This document shows positions 63,962-64,000 of a stretch of 64,000 nt of DNA, in pieces. This DNA comes from Pseudoalteromonas arctica A 37-1-2 (GTDB lineage Bacteria > Pseudomonadota > Gammaproteobacteria > Enterobacterales > Alteromonadaceae). The notes below the pieces were generated by a model. The model did not search any database. It saw only the letters and a list, made by a program, of their open reading frames with translations, and was not told the DNA's origin. The stretch spans positions 2,790,001-2,854,000 of the forward strand of contig NZ_CP011025.1 in assembly GCF_000238395.3 (NCBI RefSeq), written 5' to 3'. The position numbers and the translations under genes are program-made. Every line of letters starts with the position of its first letter. Position 1 is the stretch's first letter.

Positions 63962-64000
63962 ACAAAATACGCTTTTAAGTAATCAATAAATAACCGTAGC

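Noticed and set aside
1..64000. CRISPR arrays, tRNA or rRNA genes, phage genes, toxin-antitoxin or defence islands
   Set aside because: I looked for repeated spacers, cloverleaf-like runs and known protein families of these types and saw none; the only mobile element is the IS4-type insertion.

Overview
The window is a 64 kb piece of a gammaproteobacterial chromosome. It is AT-rich and densely coded, with short gaps and many simple rho-independent terminators. The marine-type gene set (OmpW, a large TonB receptor, exported lipoprotein hydrolases, POT peptide transporter, HppD/FahA) and the protein sequences suggest Pseudoalteromonas or a close Alteromonadales relative. This is inference from protein character; no 16S rRNA gene is present and I see no tRNA, CRISPR array or prophage.

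Left part (1-13.4 kb, nearly all minus strand): a long co-directional block reads murJ, ribF, ileS, lspA, fkpB, ispH, then an AlgZ/AlgR-type two-component pair, then minor type IV pilus genes pilV, pilW, pilX and the start of pilY1, which runs off the left edge. rpsT (TTG start, promoter, terminator) is divergent from murJ. The order rpsT-murJ-ribF-ileS-lspA-fkpB-ispH-pil resembles Pseudomonas aeruginosa, but here the kinase/regulator pair sits inside the cluster.

13.4-23 kb: ordinary single genes. These are an orphan CheY-like receiver, several small unrecognised proteins, a 2-hydroxyacid dehydrogenase, a two-domain acyltransferase resembling OlsF, a DapE-type deacylase, OmpW, a thioesterase, a secreted hypothetical protein and TyrR.

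23-37.3 kb: a complete E. coli-type cellulose locus, bcsEFG on the minus strand divergent from bcsR-Q-A-B-Z-C on the plus strand, with overlapping or nearly abutting genes. It includes the short bcsF. It encodes a c-di-GMP-controlled synthase (BcsA PilZ domain, BcsE RxGD motif), export through BcsB and BcsC, and phosphoethanolamine modification by BcsG. The periplasmic cellulase BcsZ carries Asn where E. coli BcsZ has its catalytic base Asp243, the most notable protein-level anomaly in the window.

37.5-55 kb: a POT transporter; a very large metallophosphoesterase lipoprotein with a C-terminal LamG-like region; tyrosine-catabolic hppD-fahA without hmgA/maiA; an M23 peptidase overlapping a bactofilin gene; Bcr/CflA and LysE exporters; methylglyoxal synthase; a YegD-type Hsp70; an exported ATP-dependent DNA ligase; a HAD phosphatase; and a TonB-dependent receptor with a long leader.

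55.6-57.05 kb: an intact IS4-type insertion sequence with 18-bp inverted repeats and a 10-bp target duplication. It is inserted exactly at the centre of a hairpin that would have been the terminator of the neighbouring mscS-like gene. 57-64 kb: mscS-like channel, a small unknown gene, a lipoprotein M3 peptidase, an EamA transporter, a lipoprotein glycerophosphodiesterase, and a dienelactone-hydrolase-family enzyme whose start is preceded by an 11-bp perfect inverted repeat.
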